Source: Stieleria sedimenti
GTDB lineage: Bacteria > Planctomycetota > Planctomycetia > Pirellulales > Pirellulaceae
Reading direction: 5' to 3'
Assembly: GCF_025060895.1 (NCBI RefSeq)
Contig: NZ_JANZKV010000039.1
Location: 1 to 64,000, forward strand
DNA length: 64,000 nucleotides
Shown here: piece after piece, positions 1 to 8,634 of the stretch
How positions within the stretch are numbered: the stretch's first letter is position 1
Layout: each line of letters starts with the position of its first letter
The notes under the pieces: model-generated
Database searches by the model: none
The model's input: only the letters and a program-made list of their open reading frames with translations
What the model was told of the DNA's origin: nothing
Translations under genes and position numbers: made by a program

Positions 1-11
1 TCTTCAGATGA

Positions 12-82
12 GGGCCCGTAGGCTCGCGCCAAACGGCTGATATTCGTTTGACATCAGCCGGTTCGCGCCAGCGTCCGGGCCC
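12..82. repeat. Long imperfect palindrome (30-base arms)
   Basis: The arms at 12-41 and 53-82 are reverse complements at about 25 of 30 positions, around an 11-base spacer. Both outer ends are GGGCCCG/CGGGCCC and both inner ends are GGCTGAT/ATCAGCC. A single strand would fold into a long hairpin. It has no coding character and lies upstream of the first gene, next to a second palindrome. It is probably a member of a dispersed intergenic repeat family. Confidence 0.6.
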
Positions 83-102
83 CCTCATTCATGTTAACTT
101 AG

Positions 103-176
103 CGGTATTGGGCTTTAGCCGCCCACTGTCGCTGCGTCGCAGCGACAGAGAATCGCCTCAAGGCCAAATACCAACG
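103..176. repeat. Palindromic intergenic repeat, family with GTTGGTGT-type ends
   Basis: The centre (128-146) is a palindrome with 9-base arms, GTCGCTGCG and CGCAGCGAC, around one base. The flanks are also inversely related. The same element lies in the opposite orientation at 58045-58122, with an almost identical core and the same neighbouring sequence (CGCCCACT and AGAATCGCCT on either side). It ends 48 bases before the first gene. Confidence 0.7.
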
Positions 177-223
177 ATTGTTGAATCCCTTGTGACTAGA
201 ACCCGTCCCAGAAAAGGTCTCTC

Positions 224-1465
224 ATGCGATCGCTTGTTGTTATTGTTTTCTGTTTCTGCCTCGCCACCCAGGTGCCGGCACAGAACGTCGTCGACCGTAC
301 CACGTTGACCGGCAAGGTGATGTGTGGCTATCAGGGCTGGTTCAACTGCGAGGGCGACGGTGCCAACCTCGGCTGGACGCACTGGGCGAAGCGACGCGAC
401 CAGCCATTCAAGCCGGGCAACGTGACGGTGGACCTGTGGCCGGACCTGACCGAGTACGCAGCCGAGGAGCGTTTCGCCACCGGTTTCAAACATGCCGACG
501 GTCGCGTGGCGGAGGTCTTCAGCAGTGCCAACCGCGACACGGTGATGCGTCACTTTCAATGGATGCAAGAGTACGGTATCGATGGCGCGTTTGTGCAACG
601 ATTTGCCAACGGACTGTCCAACCCCACTTCACTGCGGCACAAAAACAGTGTGCTCTCGCACAGTCGAGAAGGGGCCAACCGCGCCGGCCGTGCCTTTGCG
701 GTGATGTATGACTTGTCGGGTCTCCGCGCGGGCGAAGTCTCCCGCGTCCGCGCTGACTGGACGAGGTTGCGATCGGAAATGAAAATCGCCGACGACCCCG
801 CCTACCTGCACCATGATCATCATCCGGTCGTCGCGGTTTGGGGAATCGGTTTCAGCGACGATCGCGACTATTCGTTGGCCGAATGCCTGGATCTGGTGAA
901 ATGGCTCAAGTCCGACGGTTGCACCGTCATGCTCGGGGTACCGTCGTTCTGGCGCGAAGGCAAACGGGATGCGGTCAGCGATGCCCTGTTGCACACGATT
1001 CTGGAATCGGCGGACATCGTCAGCCCCTGGAGCATCGGACGGTATCGAACGCCGTCGGAAGCGAGACGTCATGCCGCAACGGTTTGGAGCGGCGACCGCC
1101 AATGGTGCGATGCACGACAGATTGATTTCCTGCCGGTCGTGTTTCCGGGTTTCAGTTGGCACAACCTGACCGGTGAAAAACTCGATGCGATACCGCGATT
1201 GAAGGGGCAGTTTTTGTGGTCCCAACTGACCGCAGCCAAACGCGCCGGTTGCGAAATGATTTACGTTGCGATGTTCGACGAAGTCGATGAGGGCACTGCG
1301 ATCTTCAAATGCACCAACGATCCGCCCGTGGGGAACGGTGCCCGGTTTCTGACCTATGAAGGACTGCCGAGCGACCATTATCTAAAATTGGTCGGCCGAG
1401 GCGGCAAGCTGCTGCGAGACGAAATACCGGTCACCGAAACGTTCGAAAGCTTGCCGAATCCATGA
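224..1465 (+). CDS. Exported GH71/GH99-like glycoside hydrolase
   Basis: This 413-residue protein begins with a short signal peptide (MRSLVVIVFCFCLATQVPAQ), so it is exported. The mature part has the features of the GH71/GH99-like TIM-barrel family often found in planctomycetes: GYQGWFNCEGDG near residue 35, the aromatic-rich segment WTHWAKR, then DLWPDLTEY, RHFQWMQEYGIDGAFVQRF near residue 110, and MIYVAMFDEVDEGTAIFKC towards the end. The acidic pair in the last segment would suit a catalytic site, but I cannot assign the residues. Substrate is unknown; related proteins are linked to mannan or glucan cleavage. The ATG at 224 is kept because it opens the signal peptide directly. It stands alone, with intergenic repeats upstream. 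Confidence 0.8.
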   Translation: MRSLVVIVFCFCLATQVPAQNVVDRTTLTGKVMCGYQGWFNCEGDGANLGWTHWAKRRDQPFKPGNVTVDLWPDLTEYAAEERFATGFKHADGRVAEVFSSANRDTVMRHFQWMQEYGIDGAFVQRFANGLSNPTSLRHKNSVLSHSREGANRAGRAFAVMYDLSGLRAGEVSRVRADWTRLRSEMKIADDPAYLHHDHHPVVAVWGIGFSDDRDYSLAECLDLVKWLKSDGCTVMLGVPSFWREGKRDAVSDALLHTILESADIVSPWSIGRYRTPSEARRHAATVWSGDRQWCDARQIDFLPVVFPGFSWHNLTGEKLDAIPRLKGQFLWSQLTAAKRAGCEMIYVAMFDEVDEGTAIFKCTNDPPVGNGARFLTYEGLPSDHYLKLVGRGGKLLRDEIPVTETFESLPNP

Positions 1466-1991
1466 ACCCTGATCCACTCGAACGACAAAGGAAAGCTCTG
1501 AGAGCTTGTCTGTTCGGCGCGGAGGTATGAAAGACCGATGCGAGTCAGCTTGATCAGCATCGGTGTGTTCACCGAAGCAAACTGACGTGTTTGCGAACTG
1601 AACTCGGTCGATGCAACCTGCGCGAGTTCAGAGAAGAGAGTCAATGACGACAAGGGCTCCTTGCAAACCCTTGTGATTCCAAAGCCCGCACCAACACCGG
1701 CGGTCGCGAACTGCAGCAAGACGCGTGTCGGTTCGCCGCATACCAAGTTGGCTGGTACGGAACGTGAGGTATTCACCGCGCGAGATAAAAAACTCGAGGC
1801 TGCACGCGAGAGGCGCCGATTGCGTCGCCAGAAACAAGCAGCTTGATTGCGATCGATTCAACGACTCGATACCATGAGATTGCTTGGTCGGAGGATAGAG
1901 CTCTGGTGAGGACCAACTCGAGCGCCGCGTCAAGTGAAACGTCGAAAAACGAAGGGGACACCGCCGTTGCTTATTCGCAAAGGAGATGAAG
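1466..1991. other. Gap with no assignable gene
   Basis: About 500 bases without a convincing gene. A short plus-strand frame at 1661-1846 ends in an Arg/Lys-rich tail (ARERRRLRRQKQAA), and overlapping minus-strand frames also stay open. None has a recognisable domain or a clear ribosome binding site. The only clear signal is AAAGGAG at 1979-1985, which serves the ABC transporter gene that follows. Confidence 0.4.
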
Positions 1992-2924
1992 GTGATCGAA
2001 GTACAGGGCCTGCGGAAGCAGTACGGCGATTTCGTCGCAGTCGACGGCGTAAGCTTTTCGGCTCAACCGGGCCAGATCTTTGGGTTGCTCGGTCCCAATG
2101 GCGCGGGTAAGTCGACCGTCATTGGCTGCATATCAGGGTTGCTGTCTCCAACTGCAGGCAACGTGCGCCTCGTTGGGCGCGACTTGACGACCGATGGCCC
2201 CGAAGCGAAACGTCATCTCGGCATCGTCCCACAGGACTTGGCTATCTACGAAGAGTTGTCGGCGACTGAGAACTTGACTTATTGGGGTGGCGCCTACGGA
2301 ATGCGAGGCAGTGAGCTAAGCGACCGAGTTGCCGAGGTTCTGGCCTACATTGGACTGCTTGATCGCGCGAAGGAGCCGACCAAGCGATACAGCGGTGGTA
2401 TGAAACGCCGTCTAAATTTTGGTTGCGGAATTGTCCACCGGCCGAAGGTTCTGCTACTTGATGAACCAACCGTTGCAATCGACCCTCAATCCCGAGGGCG
2501 CTTATTGGATATGGTCCAAGAGCAAGCGGATGGTGGCGCAGCCGTCCTGTATACCAGCCACTACATGGAAGAGGCAGAACGACTCTGCAACCAACTCGTG
2601 ATTATGGATCACGGCATCGTCATCGCAGAGGGAACGGTGGATGAACTTCGTGCCACACTTGGCGAACGGGATATTTTGCAGTTTTCAGGAACGTTTGCTC
2701 CCGAACGCGTTCGTCAGATTTTTGGAGAACGACTCACCGGAACCGAAATTCTCACGTTAGAAGAAGACATCTTGCAGGTCGCCATGGAGGGAGCCTCTCA
2801 CAAACTTCCGGACGTGTTTCATGTTCTTAATGAAATCGATGCGGACGTGAGCGAGACCGTTCTACGACGGCCCAACCTAGAAAGCTTGTTCATCAAGTTG
2901 ACTGGCAAAGACCTACGAAAGTAA
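1992..2924 (+). CDS. ABC-2 exporter, ATP-binding subunit
   Basis: This is the cytoplasmic ATPase of an ABC-2 type exporter, about 310 residues, near the usual length for DrrA/NatA-like subunits. It has a Walker A (GPNGAGKST) near residue 40, a Q-loop (VPQDLAIYEEL), the signature YSGGMKRRLN, a Walker B (VLLLDEPTVAIDP) and the H-loop (YTSHYMEEAERLC). A C-terminal DrrA-type extension follows the nucleotide-binding domain. AAAGGAG at 1979-1985 directly abuts the ATG at 1986, but lies six bases before the in-frame GTG at 1992, which I therefore prefer. The gene is followed within a few bases by two permease genes. The transported substrate cannot be read from the sequence. Confidence 0.9.
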   Translation: MIEVQGLRKQYGDFVAVDGVSFSAQPGQIFGLLGPNGAGKSTVIGCISGLLSPTAGNVRLVGRDLTTDGPEAKRHLGIVPQDLAIYEELSATENLTYWGGAYGMRGSELSDRVAEVLAYIGLLDRAKEPTKRYSGGMKRRLNFGCGIVHRPKVLLLDEPTVAIDPQSRGRLLDMVQEQADGGAAVLYTSHYMEEAERLCNQLVIMDHGIVIAEGTVDELRATLGERDILQFSGTFAPERVRQIFGERLTGTEILTLEEDILQVAMEGASHKLPDVFHVLNEIDADVSETVLRRPNLESLFIKLTGKDLRK

Positions 2925-2926
2925 CC

Positions 2927-4177
2927 ATGCATACGTTATGGAACGAGGTCGAGAAAGAGATTCGAAGGAGACTTGGGGATCGCTGGGTCTTCCTGTACTG
3001 GGTAGGGATCCCGTTGGTGATCGGAACAATTGTGACGGTGGGAACGGGAGGCTCAGCGGGGCCAAAACCAGTGGTTGAACTGGTAGTGGTGGATCGTGAC
3101 GAATCCTTTGTCAGCTCGATGCTGCTGTCCTCCTTTGAGCAGGGGGAACTCAAGGAGAGAATTCGGGTCGATTCCGTTTCTGCAGACGTTGGCGAAGAGC
3201 TTATTAGTCGAGGCGAAGTTAGCGCGCTACTGATTATTCCCTCAGGATTTGGCGACGCAGTACTCCGCGATCAGCCAACAAGTCTCACGCTGAAAACGAA
3301 TCCCGCACAAGCAATCCTACCGCGTATCGTGGAGGAGGTGCTGAACGTCGAGGTAGACGCAGTCTTTTATGCGCACCGCATTTTTGGCGAAGAGGTTCGT
3401 GGGGTCGTGGATTTGATTGACGCTTTTGAAAACGATGGTGCCCGTCCAGATGAAGAGGCGATCGCGGCCATCAGCGTTCAAATCAGCCGAGTCGTCGAGC
3501 AGGTCGTTCCCTTTCTTCTACCGCCCGCCATTGAGGTCGAGATGATCGAGGATCCAAGCCAGTCAGAGCAACATGCGAGCTTTGCGTTCCTGTTCTTTCC
3601 AGGCGTATTGATGATGTCGACTTTGTTGATCGCTCAGGGTCTGAGCGGTGACGTATGGAACGAACGAGAGTCGGGGACACTCAGCCGCATGGTCTCGATG
3701 CCTCAGGGGCTAACATGCTTTCTAACCGGCAAGCTCATCGTGGCAGCACTGATTTTTCTAGTGATCAGCAGTCTCTTGCTACCGGCTGGTTTTTACTATC
3801 ACGCGGTGAGCTTCACGAAGCTGCCCCTGGCAAGCTTCTGGCTCACGCTGGCGGGATGTTCTCTCTACCTGCTGATGCTGGCCATCCAGTTGTCCTGCCC
3901 GACGCGCAAGTCTGCGGGACTATTTACCACGCTCGTTCTGTTTCCACTCATGATGATAGGCGGCAGCTTCTTTCCGTTCGAAACAATGCCTGACTGGATG
4001 GCGGCGATCGGTAAGTGGAGTCCCAATGGTGTGATGCTCGAACATCTCAAGCGCTATCTCCTCGATCAGCATTCACTGATTGAGATGCTCGGAGTCGCAG
4101 TCGCTGTCGTGACTGGTTCATGTGTGTTGCTCGTCGTGGCCACTGCTGTAATTCGGCACTCGTTTGCGAAAGGATAG
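2927..4177 (+). CDS. ABC-2 exporter permease 1
   Basis: This 416-residue inner-membrane protein has the layout of ABC-2 (YhgE/NatB-like) permeases. There is one N-terminal membrane segment (about residues 22-40, FLYWVGIPLVIGTIVTVGTG), then a long soluble loop of about 200 residues, then a block of five or so hydrophobic helices from about residue 215 (FAFLFFPGVLMMSTLLIAQG) to the end. The ATG is three bases after the ATPase stop, so the two are certainly co-transcribed. It probably pairs with the second permease downstream to form a heterodimer. Confidence 0.85.
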   Translation: MHTLWNEVEKEIRRRLGDRWVFLYWVGIPLVIGTIVTVGTGGSAGPKPVVELVVVDRDESFVSSMLLSSFEQGELKERIRVDSVSADVGEELISRGEVSALLIIPSGFGDAVLRDQPTSLTLKTNPAQAILPRIVEEVLNVEVDAVFYAHRIFGEEVRGVVDLIDAFENDGARPDEEAIAAISVQISRVVEQVVPFLLPPAIEVEMIEDPSQSEQHASFAFLFFPGVLMMSTLLIAQGLSGDVWNERESGTLSRMVSMPQGLTCFLTGKLIVAALIFLVISSLLLPAGFYYHAVSFTKLPLASFWLTLAGCSLYLLMLAIQLSCPTRKSAGLFTTLVLFPLMMIGGSFFPFETMPDWMAAIGKWSPNGVMLEHLKRYLLDQHSLIEMLGVAVAVVTGSCVLLVVATAVIRHSFAKG

Positions 4178-4187
4178 TCAAGCAACC

Positions 4188-5333
4188 ATGTGGCGTCACG
4201 TTTGGTTCATAGCGGCGAAAGACACTCGATTTCTATTCCGCGAGAAGTCGACGATCGTTTGGGTGTTCTTGATGCCACTACTGTTCTTCTACTTCATTGG
4301 AACGCTTACGTCCGGGTTCATAGGAGGCGCACCGACTGGGCAACAAACGCTGCACTATCAGCACGGGGCGGAGTCGGGGTTCCTCGCTGAGCATTTGGAA
4401 CAGCGACTCGCCGAGAATGACTTTGCAGTCGTACGAACCGGCGATGCTAAGTCCGATTCGGCGAACGATATCGCGCGACTGACGCTCACAGACGATTTTG
4501 ATGCGAAGCTGCGTGGTGGAGAAAGAGTTGTATTGAAATACGACGCCGCCGGAGAAGGTATGGCTCGAGACCTGGAGCTCTTGCGTGTGCAGCGCGCCGC
4601 CTACACCGTTCTTGCTGACATGCTCGCCGCGAAGCAGCAAAGCGGAGAAGCAAATCGCGAATCCGTGCAGGCGATCAAGACGATGACTCCATCGCTGACG
4701 CTGAATGTCGAGGCGGCCGGTCAGCGGCAGACGGTCCCCGGCGGATTCGAACATGCGATTCCAGGCGAGTTAGTAATGTTCACGATGTTAGTGATGGTGA
4801 TCAGCGGATCCACGCTCGTGCTTACCGAACGCAAGCAGGGGTTGTTACGGCGTCTGGCTGCGACTCCCATCACCCGCGGGCAGATCGTCCTAGGCAAATG
4901 GCTAGGGAAGATGATCCTCGGCATGGTGCAAATCGGTGTTGGCATGGTGATCGCCACCGTCCTGTTTGGCATGAATTGGGGTCCTCAGTTTGTTGGTGTA
5001 CTCCTTGTCTTGGCTACTTGGGCGGCATTTTGCGCATCGCTCGGTTTGCTGCTCGGCACCCTGGCTCAGACCGATGCCCAAGTCATGGGCCTGGGCATCC
5101 TCGTAAGCATGGTACTTGCGGCACTCGGCGGTTGCTGGTGGCCGATTGAGATAACACCGGAGTGGGCGCAAGACTTACAGAAGGCACTGCCTTCCGGCTG
5201 GACGATGGACGCCATGCACCGCTTGATCAGTTTTCGCCACAGTACTGTTACGGTCGTACCCCACATTCTTGCCTTGGCGATTGGTGCCGGACTCGTAGGC
5301 TGGATCGTTAAACTTCGATTTCGCTACGAGTGA
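4188..5333 (+). CDS. ABC-2 exporter permease 2
   Basis: About 381 residues. It has the same fold as the preceding permease: an N-terminal helix (TIVWVFLMPLLFFYFIGTL), an external domain of about 170 residues, then five to six helices containing the ABC-2 hallmark ERKQGLLRRLAATPITRGQIVLGKW near residue 210. An upstream TTG at 4164 would overlap the previous gene. The ATG at 4188 starts the conserved part (MWRHVWFIAAKD) and leaves a ten-base gap, so I prefer it. With the two genes upstream it forms a three-gene exporter operon. There is no adjacent regulator to suggest a substrate. Confidence 0.85.
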   Translation: MWRHVWFIAAKDTRFLFREKSTIVWVFLMPLLFFYFIGTLTSGFIGGAPTGQQTLHYQHGAESGFLAEHLEQRLAENDFAVVRTGDAKSDSANDIARLTLTDDFDAKLRGGERVVLKYDAAGEGMARDLELLRVQRAAYTVLADMLAAKQQSGEANRESVQAIKTMTPSLTLNVEAAGQRQTVPGGFEHAIPGELVMFTMLVMVISGSTLVLTERKQGLLRRLAATPITRGQIVLGKWLGKMILGMVQIGVGMVIATVLFGMNWGPQFVGVLLVLATWAAFCASLGLLLGTLAQTDAQVMGLGILVSMVLAALGGCWWPIEITPEWAQDLQKALPSGWTMDAMHRLISFRHSTVTVVPHILALAIGAGLVGWIVKLRFRYE

Positions 5334-5572
5334 TCTTCGGAGGTGATGTTCCGGAGGCATAAAAGACGGTGTAACGCCTCGTAGTGAGTTCCACCGACAT
5401 TTGCGTAGGGGCGAAGCAATCGCGATACGATCCCAAGAACCGTTCCGACGACAACGGTGGCGATTGGGATGAGCAGCACCTTTCGTGACAGGTAGCTTGG
5501 CTTCGCGAGAGTATCCGCCGCTTCGCTCGCGCCACCGCTGGCTGTCACGCGGGTTAGACGCAGTTTCGCCAC
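5324..5572 (-). CDS. Possible small membrane protein
   Basis: An 82-residue frame, MAKLRLTRVTASGG onward, with one good hydrophobic stretch (VLLIPIATVVVGTVLGIV, about residues 32-50) followed by arginines, as in a single-pass membrane protein. It converges on the exporter operon and overlaps its last bases by about ten. No family is recognised and there is no clear ribosome binding site. It lies beside a stretch of broken genes, so it may itself be a remnant. Confidence 0.3.
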   Translation of the reverse strand: MAKLRLTRVTASGGASEAADTLAKPSYLSRKVLLIPIATVVVGTVLGIVSRLLRPYANVGGTHYEALHRLLCLRNITSEDHS

Positions 5573-6012
5573 GTTCTGGTCCGAGATTTCTAGATCTGTG
5601 CGTCGAACGAATTTCGCTACGACGCTGAGGGCGATGCATCCGTGTGCACGAAAGGCCGTCTAGCACGGGGGACTTCGAAGGCTGCTATCAAACCCATGTG
5701 GTCCCGCCAGTTAAGAGCGTCTGATCGCCGTGGCATCTATCTCTGCGTCCACCTCGTGCACCTCGTGCGGCAGCGAATTTTCCCCAACAGCCAAGATTCT
5801 CTTCCTCGGTTGGGTTTCGTGCGACCCGCTAGCGTAGTCCTTACGATTCTCGTGAGATCAGCGAAGCAACGAGCAAGTCTGCGACTTCGGACGCTCTCCA
5901 GTCGGTGTCGAATTCGGACTGCGCCGTATCAATCAGTTTGATCCGGGATTGCCGCTTGCCGAACTCTGCGTTGGAAGCACTGAAGCCTAGCTTCTTCGAG
6001 CTCTCAGGAATC
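5573..6012 (-). other. Gene debris, possible C-terminal protein fragment
   Basis: About 440 bases without an intact gene. On the minus strand, roughly 6035-5841, a frame reads STIEIPESSKKLGFSASNAE and later LIDTAQSEFDTDWRASEVA before stopping at 5841. Its composition looks like real coding sequence, but it has no start of its own. It may be the tail of a decayed gene. I do not recognise its family. Confidence 0.3.
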
Positions 6013-6791
6013 TCAATAGTCGACAGCCCGTCCCGTACCGACACCCCGCACCGTATCTGACCCCACACCGGCGACAACCGGCAGATTACCGAGCATGCCA
6101 TCCTGAGTCGCTTCGATGACGAAGAACCCAAGCGTTTCGCTTGCACGCGTCCCGTCTGAATCTTCGCCAACGTGCCGTCCGACATTCAATGCACCGGAAT
6201 TGGCGGGGCTGGTGCGACTGCTGCCACTGGACCAGAACACGGACCAGTCCTCGTTGTAGCTGTAGTCGCGATAGTTGTTGTCGTCTTCACCGTTGCCGAA
6301 GGTTTTTAGCGTCGTCCAATTGGACCCATCGGACTGACACGCACGTACGCATTGTCGTTATTCTCGAAAGACCGCAGTTTGCTGGCAAATGAGAGGTTGA
6401 GATTGCTGACACCTGTCGTATCGAGTTGGCGAGTCAGCACACCGCGACGCTGGACGATTGCATGCAGGTTACCGTCATTGGGATTATTGGAACTGGTGAA
6501 CGCACTGTTGCTGGTCAAGTTCCAGTCACTCGCCCAGGGCCCGGTTCCGCCATCGGGAACGCCACTGTCAAAGTCGTCCACGGCCGAGAAATCAACGTCG
6601 GCAATGTTGACCTTGACCCTTGACGAATAGAGACCCTCGCGGCGAAGCAAGGCTCCGATCTCACCAGGCTGAGTACAAGCCTCGGCCTCGATCGCGATTC
6701 GGCGTTTGTACTCCTCAGTAAAGCGGCGACGGGCCGCCTTCTCGACTACTTCAGGTTTTTTTGAAATCTTTTTGTCGGCATTCTCGGTCAC
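6013..6791 (-). pseudogene. Transposase OrfA fragment fused to a broken extracellular protein
   Basis: Read on the minus strand from a GTG at 6791, the first 56 or so residues are the N-terminal helix-turn-helix region of an IS3-family OrfA (RRRFTEEYKRRIAIEAEA ... LLRREGLYSS). After about 6621 the frame changes abruptly to an unrelated secreted-protein sequence (VKVNIADVDFSAVDDFDSG ... LDTTGVSNLNLSFASKL). That frame hits a stop just before 6306. A shift of one frame near 6330 restores it: DGSNWTTLKTFGNGEDDNNY continues through SETLGFFVIEA and GSDTVRGVG to a stop at 6013. So this is a transposon scar joined to a fragment of a planctomycete extracellular protein that has since been frameshifted. 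Confidence 0.75.
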
Positions 6792-6810
6792 GACTGTATT
6801 CGATGATTGA

Positions 6811-6933
6811 CTGAACGAACTAAAAGCTCAATGGAAGGAGATGCCCGAAAACGGGCGTCAGAGCCAATTGCAGCATGCGCATTCCAAGCGGTTGCTCTTC
6901 CACGCCTGGGAGAGTCGGAAGGGTGTCGTCTAA
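6811..6933 (+). pseudogene. Possible 3' remnant of a gene
   Basis: A plus-strand frame of 40 codons begins directly after an in-frame stop (6808-6810) and ends with TAA at 6931-6933. Its translation (QLQHAHSKRLLFHAWESRKG in the middle) has the composition of real protein, but there is no start codon context and no family is recognised. It sits next to the transposase fragment, so it may be a gene end left behind by rearrangement. Confidence 0.25.
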
Positions 6934-7005
6934 GCCTTACTTGATCTCCACCTCACTACGTACAACTTCCGTCGGTTGGACCAACCGGCGCCTCTCAACG
7001 ACTTC

Positions 7006-7034
7006 GGCGCGGCGGTGTTGGACACCGCCGCGCC
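7006..7034 (-). terminator. Perfect GC-rich hairpin after the sulfatase gene
   Basis: The arms GGCGCGGCGGTGT (7006-7018) and ACACCGCCGCGCC (7022-7034) are a perfect 13-base inverted repeat around a three-base loop. It lies 40 bases past the stop of the minus-strand sulfatase, where a terminator would be expected. There is no T-run on either side, so it may instead be an mRNA-stabilising hairpin. Confidence 0.6.
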
Positions 7035-7073
7035 GTGTGGATCTTTGCCGCCGAACGGGATTGCACCAGGAAA

Positions 7074-8480
7074 TCACTTGCCCTTGTGCTCATTGAGCGT
7101 CTCGGCCAACTGCTCCGACACGTTTGGACGCTGCGATCGGATGTCGTGGTTTTCGCTGGGGTCGGTGGTGTGATCGTACAACATGCTGCCGACGAATTTA
7201 TTCTTGTCGGTGTATTCACTGTAGCGCAGTTGATCCGTGCGAATCGTGTCTCCGGTCCCGAAGCGTCCGATGGCGAACGGTTTGCCGGATCGGCTGGGGT
7301 CTTTCATCAAGGGGGCAAAGCTGGTGCCTTGCACGTGATCGGGCGTGGGCAGACCGGTCAGATCGCAAAGCGACGGATAAATGTCGATGAATTCCGTCAG
7401 TGCGGCGGTCCGGGTGCCGGGCGGCACATCCGCATGCGATGGTGCCGCGACAATCAACGGCGCGTGCATCGAGGTTTCGAAACAGGAGTGTTTGTTCCAC
7501 ATGCCGTGTTCGCCCAGTTGCCAGCCGTGATCGCCCCAGAGCACGACGATGGTGTTGTCGGCCAGTTGAAGTCGATCGAGACTGCGGAGCAGTTTGCCGA
7601 CATTGGCGTCGGCGAAACTGACGCAGGCATAATAGCCGTGGATCAGCTTTCGGGCCGTCTCGCGATCGACGGGTTTCGACGGATGGATTCCCGCGTAAGC
7701 GCGCAGCTCACCGGAGTTGTGGACCGCCCGGGGTGGCAAATCGGTCGGCAGCTCGTAGTTGTCGGGAACGTCGATGTTGTCGAAGTCGTACAGGTCGAAG
7801 TACTTCTGTGGTGCATTGAACGGTAGGTGTGGCTTGAGCAGTCCGACGGCCAGAAAGAACGGCTGGTCGGGCGACCGCGCGAATCCTTCCAGGTATTTGA
7901 TGGCCTGATTGATACAGTCGCCATCGGGATGATCGGCATCGTTGGAATCGGACGCTTCGAATGCCGGGCCGCGATGTTTATTTTTGTTCGGCCAGCTGCG
8001 TTTGTTCTCCGCGATCGCTTCCCGCATCGCTTCCACGTTTTGGTAGCCTGATTGCTTCGATCGCCACGCGGGCTCGCTCCAGCCGTCGGCGTGATCGTTG
8101 ATCTGGTGCAAGATCTTGCCCAGGCTGATCGTGGAGTAGCCGTTGTTCTTGAAATGGGTGTGCAGCGGCAGCGCGTCCGGTGCGTCTTTTTCGGCCCAAG
8201 CCAAGTGTGTCACGAATCGTTGCGGCGCCGGGCGAATACTGGTGAATAACGATGCGCGCGAAGCACCGCAGGTCGGCACCATGCAATACGCGCGCTCGAA
8301 CAACACGCCCCGGCTCGCCAAGGCGTCGATGTGGGGCGTGTGCATGGACGTCTGACCGTAACAGGCCAGTTGCGGACGCAGGTCATCGATCGCGATGAAC
8401 AACACATTGGGCCGTTCCGCTGCTGTGAGCGAAACGGCGGTGAACATCAAGGCGAAAACAATCCCGAAATGCTTGATCAT
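7074..8480 (-). CDS. Exported sulfatase, iduronate-2-sulfatase type
   Basis: This enzyme of about 468 residues hydrolyses sulfate esters, probably on a polysaccharide, outside the cytoplasm. The signal peptide is residues 1-21 (MIKHFGIVFALMFTAVSLTAA). Metal ligands are in PNVLFIAIDDLRPQLACYG. The formylglycine site is Cys71 in VPTCGASRASL, a C-x-A-x-R form of the sulfatase signature. VVLWGDHGWQLGEHGMWNKH gives the second set of active-site residues. The region HYACVSFADANVGKLL and the overall order match the iduronate-2-sulfatase-like group (S1_7). A longer frame starting at 8618 would run through a palindromic repeat, so I chose the ATG at 8480, which opens the signal peptide. Substrate is not known. 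Confidence 0.88.
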   Translation of the reverse strand: MIKHFGIVFALMFTAVSLTAAERPNVLFIAIDDLRPQLACYGQTSMHTPHIDALASRGVLFERAYCMVPTCGASRASLFTSIRPAPQRFVTHLAWAEKDAPDALPLHTHFKNNGYSTISLGKILHQINDHADGWSEPAWRSKQSGYQNVEAMREAIAENKRSWPNKNKHRGPAFEASDSNDADHPDGDCINQAIKYLEGFARSPDQPFFLAVGLLKPHLPFNAPQKYFDLYDFDNIDVPDNYELPTDLPPRAVHNSGELRAYAGIHPSKPVDRETARKLIHGYYACVSFADANVGKLLRSLDRLQLADNTIVVLWGDHGWQLGEHGMWNKHSCFETSMHAPLIVAAPSHADVPPGTRTAALTEFIDIYPSLCDLTGLPTPDHVQGTSFAPLMKDPSRSGKPFAIGRFGTGDTIRTDQLRYSEYTDKNKFVGSMLYDHTTDPSENHDIRSQRPNVSEQLAETLNEHKGK

Positions 8481-8536
8481 CGAGGAGTTCCTGTTCGAAC
8501 GAAATGCGTACAACGACGAATGGCACGGGCATACGT

Positions 8537-8634
8537 GTTGGTGTCTGGGCTTGAGCCGATCTCCCGGCATAACGGGTCGCCAAAGGGCGGCCTCCCGCGG
8601 CACGTCTACAGCTTGCACACCAACGATCTCGGCA
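8537..8634. repeat. Intergenic palindromic repeat with GTTGGTGT ends
   Basis: The element starts with GTTGGTGTCTGGGCTTGAG and ends with CTTGCACACCAAC, so its termini are inverted repeats of each other. It shares these ends with the element at 58045-58122. It sits about 60 bases upstream of the sulfatase start. The middle differs from the other copies. Confidence 0.55.
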
